Shown: positions 44,872 through 55,301, counted from the first letter of the stretch. The stretch: 64,000 nucleotides of DNA from Synechococcus sp. WH 5701 (GCF_000153045.1 NZ_CH724160.1:497142-561141), one strand, 5' to 3'. Numbers and translations are program-made. Notes: generated from the sequence alone by a model not told the origin.

Positions 44872-45972
44872 ATGGCGCCTGATCCACTCGGTCCCACCAT
44901 CTCCTATCTGGTGGTTTCGAAAAATCCAGCTCTTCTCAACCGCCTGCTCTCCAGTCTCTCCTGCGCAAGGGCTTTTCCCCAGGCGGGTGATGAGGTGCTC
45001 TGTTCCTGGAATGGCAGCAGCAGTGATGAAGATCTTCTCGTGGATCACGGCTCTCCTGGCTTCAGGATCGCCTGCCGAAGTCCTTATCACTTTGCCAGCA
45101 ATATGAATGCGCTGGCAGAGCAGGCAACCGGTGAATTCCTGGTGTTCATCAACGACGATCTCGTGCTGGATCCGGGCAGCATTGATCGGGCGGTGCAGGT
45201 GCTGCTCAGTCGCCCCGAGGTGGGGATGGTGGGCGGTCGGCTGCGCAGCTCAACGGGCCTGCTGACCCATGCTGGACTCTTGTTCTCCAATGATCATCTT
45301 CCCTACAACCGTTTCCGGCCAGAACAACTTGGTGCTTTGATCGATCCAGAGGCTCTGGAGGTTCAGGAGTCTGGGCCGATGCCGGCTGTTACCGGAGCGC
45401 TGATGGTGATGCGTCGCAGTGATTTTTTGATGGTCAGATTTCGGGAAACTTTCCAGGTCTGCGGCGAGGATATTGCTTTGTGTCTTGATTTCTGGGCCAG
45501 CCTGGAGAAGACACCCTATTACTCAGCGGATGTAACGGCTGTCCACGATGAGAAGAGCACGCGAGGGAACACGCTCGATCTCTACGACATCAGGCAGGTC
45601 GGGATTCTTGTTGAGCAAGTCATGCGCAATAGCCCCAGATTGCGGGCCTCCTTCACCTATTGGGCTGTTCAGGAAGCTGATCTGATGTGGCGTCTGGCGA
45701 TTCGCCAGCGGGAACGTAGCGTCGAAATGAAAGCTGAGATGGAGGCTGAACACAATCTGCAGCTCGAAACGGAGCGGCATCGTTTTGCAGATCAGCGCGA
45801 ACGCCTCAACTGGGACCTGAGTGTGGTGCGCGAAGAGCTCCGAGGTGTCCAGGATCAGCTTGAGCAGAGTCACCAGGCCATCGACGACCTGCTCAACAGC
45901 CGGTCCTGGAAGCTCACGGCGACCTATCGCCAATTCGGTCAGTTTCTCGAAAGGTTTCGTCGCAGTTCCTGA
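44872..45972 (+). CDS. glycosyltransferase family 2
   Basis: This 366-residue GT-A enzyme starts at ATG 44872, 11 bases after the preceding frame. It has SYLVVSKNPALLNRLLSSLS, FASNMNALAEQATGEFLVF, and the D-x-D block INDDLVLDPGSI near residues 92-103. GMVGGRLRSSTGLLTHAG and the E-D-I-A motif in FQVCGEDIALCLDFWASL follow. These match rhamnosyltransferase-type GT2 proteins. The last 90 residues form a coiled coil rich in Arg, Glu and Gln, probably a partner-binding arm. The 3' end overlaps the convergent GT4 gene by 34 bases. Confidence 0.9.
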   Translation: MAPDPLGPTISYLVVSKNPALLNRLLSSLSCARAFPQAGDEVLCSWNGSSSDEDLLVDHGSPGFRIACRSPYHFASNMNALAEQATGEFLVFINDDLVLDPGSIDRAVQVLLSRPEVGMVGGRLRSSTGLLTHAGLLFSNDHLPYNRFRPEQLGALIDPEALEVQESGPMPAVTGALMVMRRSDFLMVRFRETFQVCGEDIALCLDFWASLEKTPYYSADVTAVHDEKSTRGNTLDLYDIRQVGILVEQVMRNSPRLRASFTYWAVQEADLMWRLAIRQRERSVEMKAEMEAEHNLQLETERHRFADQRERLNWDLSVVREELRGVQDQLEQSHQAIDDLLNSRSWKLTATYRQFGQFLERFRRSS

Positions 45973-48900
45973 TACCAGCCTTGCGCTCCTGGGCTGAGAA
46001 CCAGCGGTTTGCCTGTGCTCATGGCCAGGCTCGGCACCAAGGCTGAACGACGCCTCAGGCGCCTGAGAATCCTGCGGGCCATCCGCTTGCAGCGGTGCGC
46101 CAGGCGGCGGTGCAACCGAGGTCTGGACACCTTGACAGGGACGGTTGTCAGGCCGGAGTCGTCTGCAGGACTCTCGATCCGGGGGATCCGCTCCAGCCCG
46201 GGCTCCAGCCCGAGGGCACTGATCAACTGATCGGCACTCTCCTGCCACGACTGGGGGTGAAGTTGCAGCCGTGCTGCGGTGCTGGCAAGAGGATCACGCA
46301 GGATGGCGAGAAAGGCTTTGATCTCAGCGGCCAGGGTTTCAGCATCAGCATTGGCAGAAAAATAGCGGGCGTGGCCTTCTGTGACCTCGCGGAACACGGG
46401 GAGATCACGAAGCAGCAGGGGCAGGCCATAACTGGCGGCTTCGATCAGCGGAATTCCAAATCCCTCTCCCAAAGACGTGCTCATAAGTCCGTCCGCAGAC
46501 TGATACAGCTGGCTCAACTCGGCATCGGAGGCATTGTCAAACCAGTACAGAGATCGATTCAGCTCTGGATGCTCATGGATCCTGGCAATCGTCTTTGGAA
46601 TGGTGCGTCGTTGGGCCTGGGGTAAGTCCTTCCAGCCCTCACGGCCAACGATCACCAGATTGAACGCCTCCCCCTGAGCCCAGAGCAGAGTGGCCGCTTC
46701 TACAGCGTCAAGATAAGCTTTCCTGGGCTCGATGGTACCCACCATCAGCACTGTGGGCCCAGCGCCGAATGAAGGCTTGCCCCGATCGGTGCGGCGCCTC
46801 TTGGGCTTGGAGAGCGTCTGTTTCCGGCTGAAGTCACAGCCGTGGTGAAACCAGCCCACGGGGAATGGCTGTGTTCGATGCAGGCCTCCCCGCTGCATCA
46901 GCCAATGGTTGAGATCGGAGGCTACGCTGCGCGAAACACAGAGTGCTCCATCGCAGGCAGCGACCACCCTCAGCCAGTCTTCGTGAAGCTCTTGAGTGCC
47001 TTCAGGGAAGCAATCGGGCAAGCTGCATGGCAGCAGATCGTGAACAACAAAATAAATGGCCACACCCTGAGATCTCATGAAGGTGTAGAAAGCAGACTGA
47101 TCCTTAACGATGCCGTGGCTTAAATCAATTGCGAGAAAGTAATCTCCACGCCTGAAGAGGATTGGGCTGTCGTCCAGCTCGATGTCCCGGAGTTCCAACA
47201 GCCGTGTGCTGAAGCCTCTGGCATACAGATATCCCAGGCCATCAGGCTTAGCCACCACAGGCTCCACCCGAAAGCCCTCAGGTGGGCGCGCAAGAAGCTG
47301 CTCACAGATGCATCGAACCACCCGTTGGACCCCACTTCCCAGATCGTCCTGAGCCAGTGCGGAGACGTCCAGGAAAAATTGGGGGGTGCTGGGCTCAGGC
47401 GGTAGCAGTTGAGCGAGGGTATTGGCCGCTTCCACGAGCTCTTGCTCGCCCGATCTGGGCATGAAGAGCTGGGCGATGGCAGACCGCCGCTGTCTCCGTT
47501 CTGTGCTTTTTCGGATGGCGATGGCATAGAGAGCGGCACAGCTTTCTGGTCGATGATGCCGTGCAATTTGCTCAAGCCCCCGCGCTGCCAGCTGGTTGCG
47601 CTTGGCAGAATCAAAATATAAAGTATTCAGCGCTTGCTGGATATTGTCAAGGCTGCATTGATCCGGCAGCGCCAGAACGCATTCAGCAGGGATCTCGCGC
47701 ATACTTCCATGGGCATTCACGATCAATGGAATGCCGCTTCCCAGGCAGTCCAGCACCGTCCCTGATGTTTCCCCCCTGGAAAGTGTTCTCAGTTGAACGG
47801 CCACATCGGCTGCATCGAGATAGGCTTGATAGCTGTCAGATTCAAGCCATCCAGTGATCCTCACCTCAGCCTGCAGGCGCCCAGTGCGCCGTGCCTGATC
47901 AATCTCTTTCGACAATTGATCAAGAAGACGGCGATGGCCACCAGCGGATCCAGCAAAGACCAAAGCGCAGCGCGGATCTCTGGCAAGATCCGAGGCGAGG
48001 AAAGCCTCCAGCAACATAGGGCTCAGCTTTGATGTTCCAAGAAAGCCAAAGCTGCACACCACGAAGCTATCCGGGCTGAAGCCAAGATGCGTGCGGCTTT
48101 GCTGGCGCCCAACACGATCAGAGAGCAGCTTCAAGTGAGGGATGACAGACCACTCTCCAGCGCTGAGGGGTGTGAAGAACCTCGAGGCAAGTTGGCGTGA
48201 TTCCTCGCTGTGGACAATGACCCCAGAAGCCGCTTGAAGGGGCAAAAGATTGCATGGATAGTCCCACAGAAACGTTTCATCTTCGCGGATGTAAGAGGTT
48301 TGGTAGGACAAGCAGGCCTGATAACCATGGGAGTGATAGAGCCGCTGCATGCAGCTCCCCCCCAGTATCTGATCAGCCTGGGGGGCGCAAAGCATATGCG
48401 AGAGATAGAAGTCGTGGAGCACCACGGCTCCGGGCGTGCTCTCGAGCAGTTGAACACTGCTGAGGTTTTCTGGTGAATTGCCTAGATGATAGAGAATGTG
48501 TTGATAATACCCTGGGTTGTCGTGGAATGCCTGCACGCTGCATACTTGGCTTGCGCCCGCAGGAATCGGACCGGGTAGTGGTTCTTGGGTGATCAGATCG
48601 ATCTGGAAATACTTGGCCAGATGCGGCAGGAGTTCGAGGCTGTAGCTTGTGATTCCGCTCCGTTGTGGTGGCATCGGGCTCAGCCAGGCCAGCCGCTCCA
48701 GGTCATGGTGATCAGTGCTCAAGGCCTCAGTTGAGCTTTGCCGGGTCGCTGGCTCCGGTGTCTGCGGTGCGCTCTGTGGGGGATGATCGCTGCAATGCCA
48801 GGTCGCCTCCAGCAGGGATGGTCTGCACACCCTGGTGACCCCATACCAGCTGCAGAGGGCGCTCAAGGCCCGATCGCCCAGGCTGGGCATGAGGCAGAGG

Positions 48901-49097
48901 TGCCGTGTCGGGTGCGGAGCCAGCCATTCCAGGAGCATCGCTGCCGTAGCCGAGCGAGCCCAGTCGGGATCTGCATTCAGCAGCAGCGGAATGGAGGCGT
49001 CCTTGCATTCGTCTGGGCTGTCAGCCAGGGTGCGCCGCAGGTCCTCGGGATCGGCAGACACACTTTGCTGTTGCAGCAACCGCAGATCAATGAGCAA
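45939..49097 (-). CDS. tandem GT4 glycosyltransferase (two GT-B modules)
   Basis: This 1052-residue protein has a short N-terminal unit (residues 1-140, MLIDLRLLQQQSVSADPEDL), then two GT4 modules. The first has WLSPMPPQRSGITSYSLELL, VVCSFGFLGTSKLSPML and ETSGTVLDCLGSGIPLIVN near residue 440. The second has FFLDVSALAQDDLGSGVQRV, VLMVGTIEPRKAYLDAVEA and SLGEGFGIPLIEAASYGLPL near 875. Two catalytic modules in one chain suggest that it adds two successive sugars. The tail is strongly basic (CKRMARRILRRLRRRSAL) and could hold the enzyme to the membrane. It is transcribed against its neighbours. Confidence 0.9.
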   Translation of the reverse strand: MLIDLRLLQQQSVSADPEDLRRTLADSPDECKDASIPLLLNADPDWARSATAAMLLEWLAPHPTRHLCLMPSLGDRALSALCSWYGVTRVCRPSLLEATWHCSDHPPQSAPQTPEPATRQSSTEALSTDHHDLERLAWLSPMPPQRSGITSYSLELLPHLAKYFQIDLITQEPLPGPIPAGASQVCSVQAFHDNPGYYQHILYHLGNSPENLSSVQLLESTPGAVVLHDFYLSHMLCAPQADQILGGSCMQRLYHSHGYQACLSYQTSYIREDETFLWDYPCNLLPLQAASGVIVHSEESRQLASRFFTPLSAGEWSVIPHLKLLSDRVGRQQSRTHLGFSPDSFVVCSFGFLGTSKLSPMLLEAFLASDLARDPRCALVFAGSAGGHRRLLDQLSKEIDQARRTGRLQAEVRITGWLESDSYQAYLDAADVAVQLRTLSRGETSGTVLDCLGSGIPLIVNAHGSMREIPAECVLALPDQCSLDNIQQALNTLYFDSAKRNQLAARGLEQIARHHRPESCAALYAIAIRKSTERRQRRSAIAQLFMPRSGEQELVEAANTLAQLLPPEPSTPQFFLDVSALAQDDLGSGVQRVVRCICEQLLARPPEGFRVEPVVAKPDGLGYLYARGFSTRLLELRDIELDDSPILFRRGDYFLAIDLSHGIVKDQSAFYTFMRSQGVAIYFVVHDLLPCSLPDCFPEGTQELHEDWLRVVAACDGALCVSRSVASDLNHWLMQRGGLHRTQPFPVGWFHHGCDFSRKQTLSKPKRRRTDRGKPSFGAGPTVLMVGTIEPRKAYLDAVEAATLLWAQGEAFNLVIVGREGWKDLPQAQRRTIPKTIARIHEHPELNRSLYWFDNASDAELSQLYQSADGLMSTSLGEGFGIPLIEAASYGLPLLLRDLPVFREVTEGHARYFSANADAETLAAEIKAFLAILRDPLASTAARLQLHPQSWQESADQLISALGLEPGLERIPRIESPADDSGLTTVPVKVSRPRLHRRLAHRCKRMARRILRRLRRRSALVPSLAMSTGKPLVLSPGAQGWYQELRRNLSRN

Positions 49098-49391
49098 GGC
49101 AGTTCAAATCTGATTCTTTGATTTTACCAGCTGATCGTAAAGTAGTCAGGGGGCGGCCCCGCTCCATCGACCTAGTCGTTCTGTTTCATCGGAATCTTCA
49201 GCCTCATGTCATCTTCGCTTCGATGAAAGTTGCCTGCACTGAGAAGCCTTCATTGGTTTGCCAAGGGATCCGTGCCAGAGGCGCTGTTCTGCGTGGAAAA
49301 GCTTCCAGTTACTAGCGGGCCATTTTATTGTTTCACTCTTCGTCCTATCGTGCTGACTGTGGCGCAATAGCGGCCTCGTCACTCCCGAGCC

Positions 49392-50651
49392 ATGAATCTG
49401 ATCTTTGATACAGAAATCTTGGGCCAGGCACATGGGCGACCGCTCAATCGTGGTGGCATCTTTCGGTATTCAAGTGAGCTGCTGCTGGCGCTCCATTGTC
49501 AGGGTGACTGTGCCCTGACTCCCTATTGCCCTGAGCCTCTGTTCAAGGCAGCTGCCGACATGGAACTGCAAGCCCTTGGCTTGATCCCCGGGCAGCCTGT
49601 CAGTGCCAGTGGGGCGACTGCGAGCCGTGGAATGTTGTCATCGCCAGGGTGGATCAAGCCAGCCTTGAAGCATGGTTATCGGCTGTTTTCTCGTCTGCCC
49701 CAGATTAAAGGCTGGCGCCGCCGGAGATTTGCCGAACTCCTTCAGTCGATCACTGCTGAGAACGTGGTGTATCACACCCCCTTCTATGGCCTCCCGGATG
49801 AGATTCGTGACCAGGCCGGGATGCCCGTGTTCATCACGGTCCATGACATGCTGCCATTGACACAGCCTCGCTTCTTTGCGCAAGAGGCGATCAGGCATTT
49901 TGCCGCGATGATGAAGCGACTCAGGGCCACCGATCATGTCGTTTGTGTCTCCCAGGCAACACGGCAAGACTTCTTAAGCCATCAGCACGTGGTCCCTGAG
50001 TCCAACGTTCATGTGACACCTTTGGCGGCGTCCCCAAGCCTTGCCGCTGTCAGGGATCCGGGTGTTCTGCTGGCAGCTCGGAGCCGGTATGGCATCCCCG
50101 AGCATTCCTCTATTCTTCTCAGCCTCTGCACCCTTGAGCCACGCAAGAATCTGATCACGTTGATCGAGGCCTACGAGGCCATGGTCTCCAAGCTGCCTGC
50201 CACGGCCTGCGTGCTGGTTCTGGCAGGTTCTCTGGGGTGGAAGACATCGCCATTGATGGAACGAATCAGCCAGAGCTCGGCCCAAGGCTCCATCATCATC
50301 ACTGATCATGTGGCGGAATCTGATCTCGCCGTGCTCTATTCGCTGGCTGATGCCTTCGTTTATCCATCCTTATATGAAGGTTTTGGGCTCCCCCCCCTGG
50401 AGGCCATGCAGTGTGGAACTCCTGTGATCGTTGGGCATACGTCGTCGTTGCCTGAGGTGGTGGGTGATGCGGCGCTGTTCGTTGATCCGCACAGTTCAGC
50501 TGAACTAAGGATGGCGATGGAGCGCCTGTTGGCCTCTCCGTCACTTCGTCAAACGATGGCGCAACGCTCCATCCAACAAGCAAGTCGTTTCAGCTGGTCC
50601 CATACGGCCCATCTCACCACGCAGATTTATCGCAAAGTTCTGCCCAGTTGA
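49392..50651 (+). CDS. glycosyltransferase family 4 (mannosyltransferase-like)
   Basis: This 419-residue GT-B enzyme starts [20 protein letters not shown]. It has the acceptor-side block [36 protein letters not shown] and [15 protein letters not shown]. Then come [20 protein letters not shown] at the second Rossmann domain and [20 protein letters not shown] near residue 325 (E-x7-E complete). The pattern is close to the mannosyltransferase-type GT4 enzymes of O-antigen clusters, but specificity cannot be fixed. The 294 bases upstream show no other gene and should contain its promoter and that of the divergent tandem GT4. It precedes the next transferase by 4 bases. Confidence 0.91.
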   Translation: MNLIFDTEILGQAHGRPLNRGGIFRYSSELLLALHCQGDCALTPYCPEPLFKAAADMELQALGLIPGQPVSASGATASRGMLSSPGWIKPALKHGYRLFSRLPQIKGWRRRRFAELLQSITAENVVYHTPFYGLPDEIRDQAGMPVFITVHDMLPLTQPRFFAQEAIRHFAAMMKRLRATDHVVCVSQATRQDFLSHQHVVPESNVHVTPLAASPSLAAVRDPGVLLAARSRYGIPEHSSILLSLCTLEPRKNLITLIEAYEAMVSKLPATACVLVLAGSLGWKTSPLMERISQSSAQGSIIITDHVAESDLAVLYSLADAFVYPSLYEGFGLPPLEAMQCGTPVIVGHTSSLPEVVGDAALFVDPHSSAELRMAMERLLASPSLRQTMAQRSIQQASRFSWSHTAHLTTQIYRKVLPS

Positions 50652-50655
50652 TCGG

Positions 50656-51657
50656 ATGAAACCCTTGCTCAGAGCCACGGCGTTGGTCTATCGCCCCGAT
50701 GGCTTTCGTGCTATCGGTGGGATCAGGCGTCTGGCGATGGAAGTCGTCCGGCAGCAGGATCCTTCCTCCTGTTGTGTGGTTGTCGCCCGTTCATCCTTGG
50801 CTGACCAGTTGGATGGCGGCTTGCCTGGAATCCCCGTCGTCCGCAAGCTCCATGGCGTTTCCCGGATGTTGATTTTCGGCTGTGACAGCCCGTGGGCCTA
50901 TGGCCTGGTGGTACGCACCCGTTTGTTGCGCCCTTCGCTCAAAATTGGCTGGTTGCCCAGTTTTCATGATCCCTCTTCGGTGAGTCATGCCTGGCGCGCC
51001 AGGTTGGCGCAGTTGGCATTGAAGGCAACCCAGAGCTGGGGGATCACGGTTTATGCACAGACGTCCCATGAACGCAAGCTCCTGGATGGGGGGCTCTGCC
51101 AGCTTTCCAGTCATGGTTTGCCTGCGGACGTCAAGGAGAAGCTTGCTGGCCGACTTGATCTCGGCCGTTTCAGTGCCACTTCACCGCGTCCTGTTGATCT
51201 GTTGTTTTTGGGTCGACCCACGCGACAGAAGGGTTGGATGCGCTTCCTCACTCTTGCTCGTTTGACGCGACTTCATTGCTTGGCCATCGTTCCCTTCGAG
51301 CCAACGACCGACAATATCCCTGAGAACGTACAGCTTGTGATTAGACCTTCCGATGATGCAATTCAGGCTTGCTTGTCGCGCTCCAAGGTGGTGATCATCC
51401 CGGCCGACTATGAATCCTTCGGAATTGCCCAGTTGGAAGCGGTGGCTGCCGGCTGTGCCGTGCCTTTGCTTGGGCGCTGGCCGCTCTGGGATCACTTCCA
51501 CCATCTCCATTGGCAGGGTTGTCGTGACGACGTTCTCGCTGAACGCTTGCGGCGACTCTGTCGCTCCCCGCGGCTTCTGCAACGAATTGCACACCAACAG
51601 GCTCAATACATTTTTTACCATCCGATCACGTCCACCGCATTCCTGCCCGGGTTCTGA
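50656..51657 (+). CDS. glycosyltransferase family 4
   Basis: This 333-residue protein is shorter than most GT4 enzymes but keeps the second Rossmann domain: VDLLFLGRPTRQKGWMRFL, LHCLAIVPFEPTTDN, and the donor region VVIIPADYESFGIAQLEAVA near residue 250. There E-S-F-G-I-A-Q-L-E is the E-x7-E motif. The first half (RPDGFRAIGGIRRLAMEVVR) is degenerate, with a glycine-rich loop as in other GT4 proteins. It follows the previous GT4 gene by 4 bases and precedes a GT2 gene by about 13 bases, so the three form one operon. Confidence 0.86.
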   Translation: MKPLLRATALVYRPDGFRAIGGIRRLAMEVVRQQDPSSCCVVVARSSLADQLDGGLPGIPVVRKLHGVSRMLIFGCDSPWAYGLVVRTRLLRPSLKIGWLPSFHDPSSVSHAWRARLAQLALKATQSWGITVYAQTSHERKLLDGGLCQLSSHGLPADVKEKLAGRLDLGRFSATSPRPVDLLFLGRPTRQKGWMRFLTLARLTRLHCLAIVPFEPTTDNIPENVQLVIRPSDDAIQACLSRSKVVIIPADYESFGIAQLEAVAAGCAVPLLGRWPLWDHFHHLHWQGCRDDVLAERLRRLCRSPRLLQRIAHQQAQYIFYHPITSTAFLPGF

Positions 51658-51670
51658 ATCCGTTTTTGAT

Positions 51671-52552
51671 TTGATCTCCAGTCCTCTGGTCTCCATCGTT
51701 GTTCCCTTTCGTGATCAGGGCGACTATCTGATCCAGGCTGCTCACTCGCTTCGTTCCCAGACTTTTCCTTGCTGGGAATGTCTGTTGGTCGATGACAACT
51801 CCCAGGCCTATGCCCGCTCCTGTGCGCAATGGCTGGTTCGCACCGATCCAAGATTCAGGCTTCTCTCCATTGTCGACAAACTCCATGCTCCAGGGCCATG
51901 GTGTGCCCGTAACGTTGGTATCGCCAGTGCACGCGCCAGCCTGATTGCGTTTCTTGATGCCGATGACCTCTGGCACCCTTGCAAGCTCGAGCGTCAGCTT
52001 CCGTTGCATCTTGATCATGCCATTGAGATTTCCGTTACGGCGTACCATCGCTTCGTGGATTCATCACACCAGCTGATTGAGACCCGCTGCCCACCGACAG
52101 GGCTCTCCTATCGACAATTGCTCAGGGGCAACGTGATTCCCCTTTCAACGGTTGTGGTTCAACGGTCGTGGCTGGAGGATCCCTTTCGGCCTGAGCGTCA
52201 CGAAGACTATGGTCTCTGGCTGCGTCTGTTCGAGCGGATGCCGCCCCCTGCCTATGGCCTGATCAGGGAACCCTTGATGGCCTATCGCCTGCATTCAACC
52301 TCGCTTTCGGCCCAGAGAGGCCGCAGCATCGTGGCTGTTGAACGGTTGTTTCGCCGCCATGCCCCTTCAGCTTGGAATCGATCACTTTTAGTGGCGCGCT
52401 GGGCGCTGGCTCGTGGCTGCGGTTTTCTCGTTGCTCGGATGAACAGGAGGCTGGCTCCATCCCAACTTCTTCCTGAAGCCTTTGCAGCGTCTCTCTCCGC
52501 TCAGGGGATGGCCGCCTCCGCGTCAGGCAGGCCACCCCATGTCCTGCCCTGA
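51671..52552 (+). CDS. glycosyltransferase family 2
   Basis: This GT-A enzyme of about 293 residues starts at TTG 51671-51673 (MISSPLVSIVVPFRDQGDYL). The longer open frame upstream only overlaps the previous gene. It has ECLLVDDNSQAYARSCAQWL, ARNVGIASARASLIAFLDAD (the D-x-D is LDADDLW near residue 98), and the acceptor motif RHEDYGLWLRLFER (E-D-x-x-L-W) near residue 177. All key residues are present. It is the last gene of the glycan cluster before convergent cysE, 33 bases away. Confidence 0.9.
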   Translation: MISSPLVSIVVPFRDQGDYLIQAAHSLRSQTFPCWECLLVDDNSQAYARSCAQWLVRTDPRFRLLSIVDKLHAPGPWCARNVGIASARASLIAFLDADDLWHPCKLERQLPLHLDHAIEISVTAYHRFVDSSHQLIETRCPPTGLSYRQLLRGNVIPLSTVVVQRSWLEDPFRPERHEDYGLWLRLFERMPPPAYGLIREPLMAYRLHSTSLSAQRGRSIVAVERLFRRHAPSAWNRSLLVARWALARGCGFLVARMNRRLAPSQLLPEAFAASLSAQGMAASASGRPPHVLP

Positions 52553-52585
52553 TCACCGATACCCAGGGAAGGCCCATCGTCCAGT

Positions 52586-53347
52586 TCAGGTGCCCCCGCT
52601 GGGACGGTCACCCAGGAACTCCAGGATTTCCCGGTCCTTCAGGCTCTGGGCGCGGCCGCCGCAGACTTCCTGCAGGGGCCGTCCAGCCGCCACCTCGCGC
52701 AGGCAGGTCTGCAGCCGGCTGAGTTCGCTCTCGAGGGTGTCGATGCGCTCCATCAGGTTGCGGATCACCTTGGCTTCGGCATCCGGCAGCTGGGAGTGGG
52801 CGAGGGGATCGATGCGCACACCCGACTGGTGAATGACGCGACCGGGAACCCCCACGACCGTGCTGTCGGGGCCCACATCGCGCAGCACCACCGAGCCAGC
52901 GCCGATGCGGGTGTTGGTGCCCACCGTGATCGCGCCGAGCACCTTGGCGCCAGCGCCCACCACCACGTTCTCCGCCAGAGTTGGGTGGCGCTTGCCGTGT
53001 TCCTTGCCGGTGCCGCCCAGGGTGACCCCCTGAAAGAGCAGGCAGCGATCGCCGATCTCGGCGGTTTCACCGATCACCACCCCCATGCCGTGGTCGATGA
53101 ACACGCCGTGGCCGATTGTGGCGCCCGGATGGATCTCAATGCCGGTGAACAGGCGACCAACCTGCGAGCACAGCCGGGGCAGCAGCGGCACGTTCAGGGT
53201 CCAGAGGCGGTGGCTGAGGCGGTGCAGCACCAGGGCCTGGAAGCCCGGGTAGCAGAGCAGGATCTCGAGGGTGCCGCGAGCCGCCGGGTCTCGCTCCCGG
53301 ATGATGCGCAGATCCGCGAGAATAGGTTTAAGGATTCGCCTGATCAT
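52586..53347 (-). CDS. cysE: serine O-acetyltransferase
   Basis: CysE acetylates L-serine with acetyl-CoA, the step that commits serine to cysteine synthesis. The 253-residue protein has the helical N-terminal half ([20 protein letters not shown]). The left-handed beta helix of hexapeptide repeats follows, with the active-site block [20 protein letters not shown] and [20 protein letters not shown], and the terminal VVGVPGRVI. The start overlaps the stop of the GntR gene by 4 bases (ATGA at 53344-53347), so the two are translationally coupled. It sits next to a cluster with sulfotransferases, though sulfation draws on PAPS rather than cysteine. Confidence 0.96.
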   Translation of the reverse strand: MIRRILKPILADLRIIRERDPAARGTLEILLCYPGFQALVLHRLSHRLWTLNVPLLPRLCSQVGRLFTGIEIHPGATIGHGVFIDHGMGVVIGETAEIGDRCLLFQGVTLGGTGKEHGKRHPTLAENVVVGAGAKVLGAITVGTNTRIGAGSVVLRDVGPDSTVVGVPGRVIHQSGVRIDPLAHSQLPDAEAKVIRNLMERIDTLESELSRLQTCLREVAAGRPLQEVCGGRAQSLKDREILEFLGDRPSGGT

Positions 53348-54372
53348 CCGGCCTGAGCGGCTTCGCCCTCGGCCTGGCTGTCTCGAGGCCCGATCAGGCC
53401 GATCTCCTTGCGCAGCAGGTCAATGGTGGCGGCCCCCAGGTAGCTCTGGGCGCAGTGCACCTGGGGCAGGCGCATCAGCTGGGAACGGTTCTGACGCAGG
53501 GTCTGCTCCACCAGGGGCAGGCTCGGGCGGTCGCAGAGCACGTGACTGGCGGCCCGTAGCAGAGCCAGCAGGCGGCTGCCCACGTCGGGGTTGGCGGTCA
53601 TCACCAGCAACTCATTGCCGCGCATGCTGTGCAGGATCACCTCGGCGGCCCGCAGGATGCCCGGGCTGATGCTCACCAGGCCCACGCAGCTGCCGGCCCT
53701 CAGCTCTTTGAGCAGGTTGAGCTCGTGGTGGAAGTCGTTGAGATCGACCGCCACGGCCCGCACGCCGAAGCGCTGGGCCAGCTCCTCCACGGGCTGGAGG
53801 AAGTAGCGGCTGGTGACCACCGTGCCGTTGCTGGAGCTCTCGAGCACGCCCTCGAGCTCCTCCATCGGCACCACCTCCACGGGCACCTCCAGGACGGGCT
53901 CCAGCTCCTCGGCGATCAGCATCGAGGCGCCGATGTCTTCGCGGGGTGTCGACACCAGCACCCTGGCGCCGCAGCGCAGGCGCCAGTCGATCTCGCGGGT
54001 GAGCAGCTCGCGGGCCTGTTGCAGGGTGCAGCCGGCGTTGAGCAGCCCGTCGACGCACTGGCGCACCTCCCGGTCGATGTCGGGGCGCAGGCGGTTGCGC
54101 AGGCCTGGCGGCACCTTGAGCTCACGGGGCTTCTGCTGGTCGCGCACGTAGATGCCCGAGCCGGCCATCGCCTCCACCACCCCATCGTTCTCCAGCTGGC
54201 GGTAGACCTTGCTGATGGTGTTGCGGTGCAGGCCGGTCTGCATGGCCAGCTGCCGCGTACTCGGCAGGCGATGGCCCGGGGGGTAGTGCCGGGCGGCGAT
54301 CGCAAAGCAGATCTGGTTGTAGAGCTGGGTCGACGCCGGGATATCGCTTTCCTGCTGGATGTGGAATCGCAC
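53344..54372 (-). CDS. GntR family transcriptional regulator
   Basis: I start at GTG 54370-54372, which gives [20 protein letters not shown] and 342 residues. The longer frame adds a sequence that does not resemble the family. The winged helix-turn-helix is at about residues 15-80: [20 protein letters not shown] and [20 protein letters not shown]. The C-terminal 230 residues contain alternating strands and helices ([37 protein letters not shown]), suggesting a ligand-binding or periplasmic-binding-protein-like fold, not the aminotransferase fold of MocR regulators. The 4-base overlap with cysE suggests it controls, or senses products of, that pathway. Confidence 0.87.
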   Translation of the reverse strand: MRFHIQQESDIPASTQLYNQICFAIAARHYPPGHRLPSTRQLAMQTGLHRNTISKVYRQLENDGVVEAMAGSGIYVRDQQKPRELKVPPGLRNRLRPDIDREVRQCVDGLLNAGCTLQQARELLTREIDWRLRCGARVLVSTPREDIGASMLIAEELEPVLEVPVEVVPMEELEGVLESSSNGTVVTSRYFLQPVEELAQRFGVRAVAVDLNDFHHELNLLKELRAGSCVGLVSISPGILRAAEVILHSMRGNELLVMTANPDVGSRLLALLRAASHVLCDRPSLPLVEQTLRQNRSQLMRLPQVHCAQSYLGAATIDLLRKEIGLIGPRDSQAEGEAAQAG

Positions 54373-54644
54373 GCCGGAGGGAACCAGTACGAGTTGCGCC
54401 ACCCTACGGAGCTTCTGCGCCGGTGACAATTCCCCCTGTGGCATAGGAGCCTGTGCCGGTTGCCGCCGTCACACTGATCGCTGCCCCGTAGCCTCTGCCA
54501 TGGCCGAGTGGATCACGATCGAACCATCGCCTGGGGCACCCCACCCCTGCCCCCAGCCTTGAGGTGCTACCGGATGTGGCTGGTGCCCTGACGGCAGCCG
54601 ACCCCAGTGGTCAGCGCCTGAGCCGGCAGATGGCCGAGGCCGGC

Positions 54645-55301
54645 TCAGGCTTCGCTGGGTGCCGGTTCGGCGTTGCTGAGCTGCCGGACCGGGGAGGGGA
54701 TGGTGCGCACGGCCTTGGCGGCCTGGGCGGCGGCATCCTTCTCCTTGGTGAGCGGCGTCTTGCGTGGGGTGAGGAACATGATCATGTTCCGGCCTTCCCG
54801 CTTCGGATCCTGCTGGATCTCGGCGCTTTCCTCGAGATCCTTGGCCATGCGGAACAGCAGTTGTTCGGCCAGGGCCGTGTGCTGGATCTCGCGGCCGCGG
54901 AAGATCACCGTGCACTTGACCTTGTCACCGTCCTTGAGAAAGCGCACCGCTTGACCGATGCGCACCTGGTAGTCGTGCGAATCGATCTTGTAGCGCATCT
55001 TCACCTCCTTGACCTCGGTCTGGTGCGACTTCTTCTTGGCTTCCTTGGCTTTCTTTTCCTGCTCGAACTTGAACTTGCCGTAGTCCATGATCCGGCAGAC
55101 CGGCGGATCAGCTTTCTCGCTCACCAGCACCAGGTCGAGATCGCGGTCCTTGGCCACATCCAGGGCTTCCTCCCTGGTGATCACTCCGAGCTGGCTGCCG
55201 TCGGCATCAACCACCCTGAGCTGGGGGTAGCTGATCCGATCGTTGATGTTGGGGAGCTCCCGGACGGGGGCGCGGCGATCGAAACGGGGACGAGGTGGCA
55301 T
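54645..55301 (-). CDS. infC: translation initiation factor IF-3
   Basis: IF-3 binds the 30S subunit, keeps it apart from 50S and checks start codon pairing. The 218-residue protein has the N-domain signature [20 protein letters not shown] and the linker with lysine-rich [17 protein letters not shown]. The C-domain follows with [19 protein letters not shown] and [20 protein letters not shown], then a tail of some 40 extra residues. The start is ATG, not the AUU used by E. coli infC. It is preceded on the same strand by miaA, 55 bases upstream. Confidence 0.96.
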   Translation of the reverse strand: MPPRPRFDRRAPVRELPNINDRISYPQLRVVDADGSQLGVITREEALDVAKDRDLDLVLVSEKADPPVCRIMDYGKFKFEQEKKAKEAKKKSHQTEVKEVKMRYKIDSHDYQVRIGQAVRFLKDGDKVKCTVIFRGREIQHTALAEQLLFRMAKDLEESAEIQQDPKREGRNMIMFLTPRKTPLTKEKDAAAQAAKAVRTIPSPVRQLSNAEPAPSEA

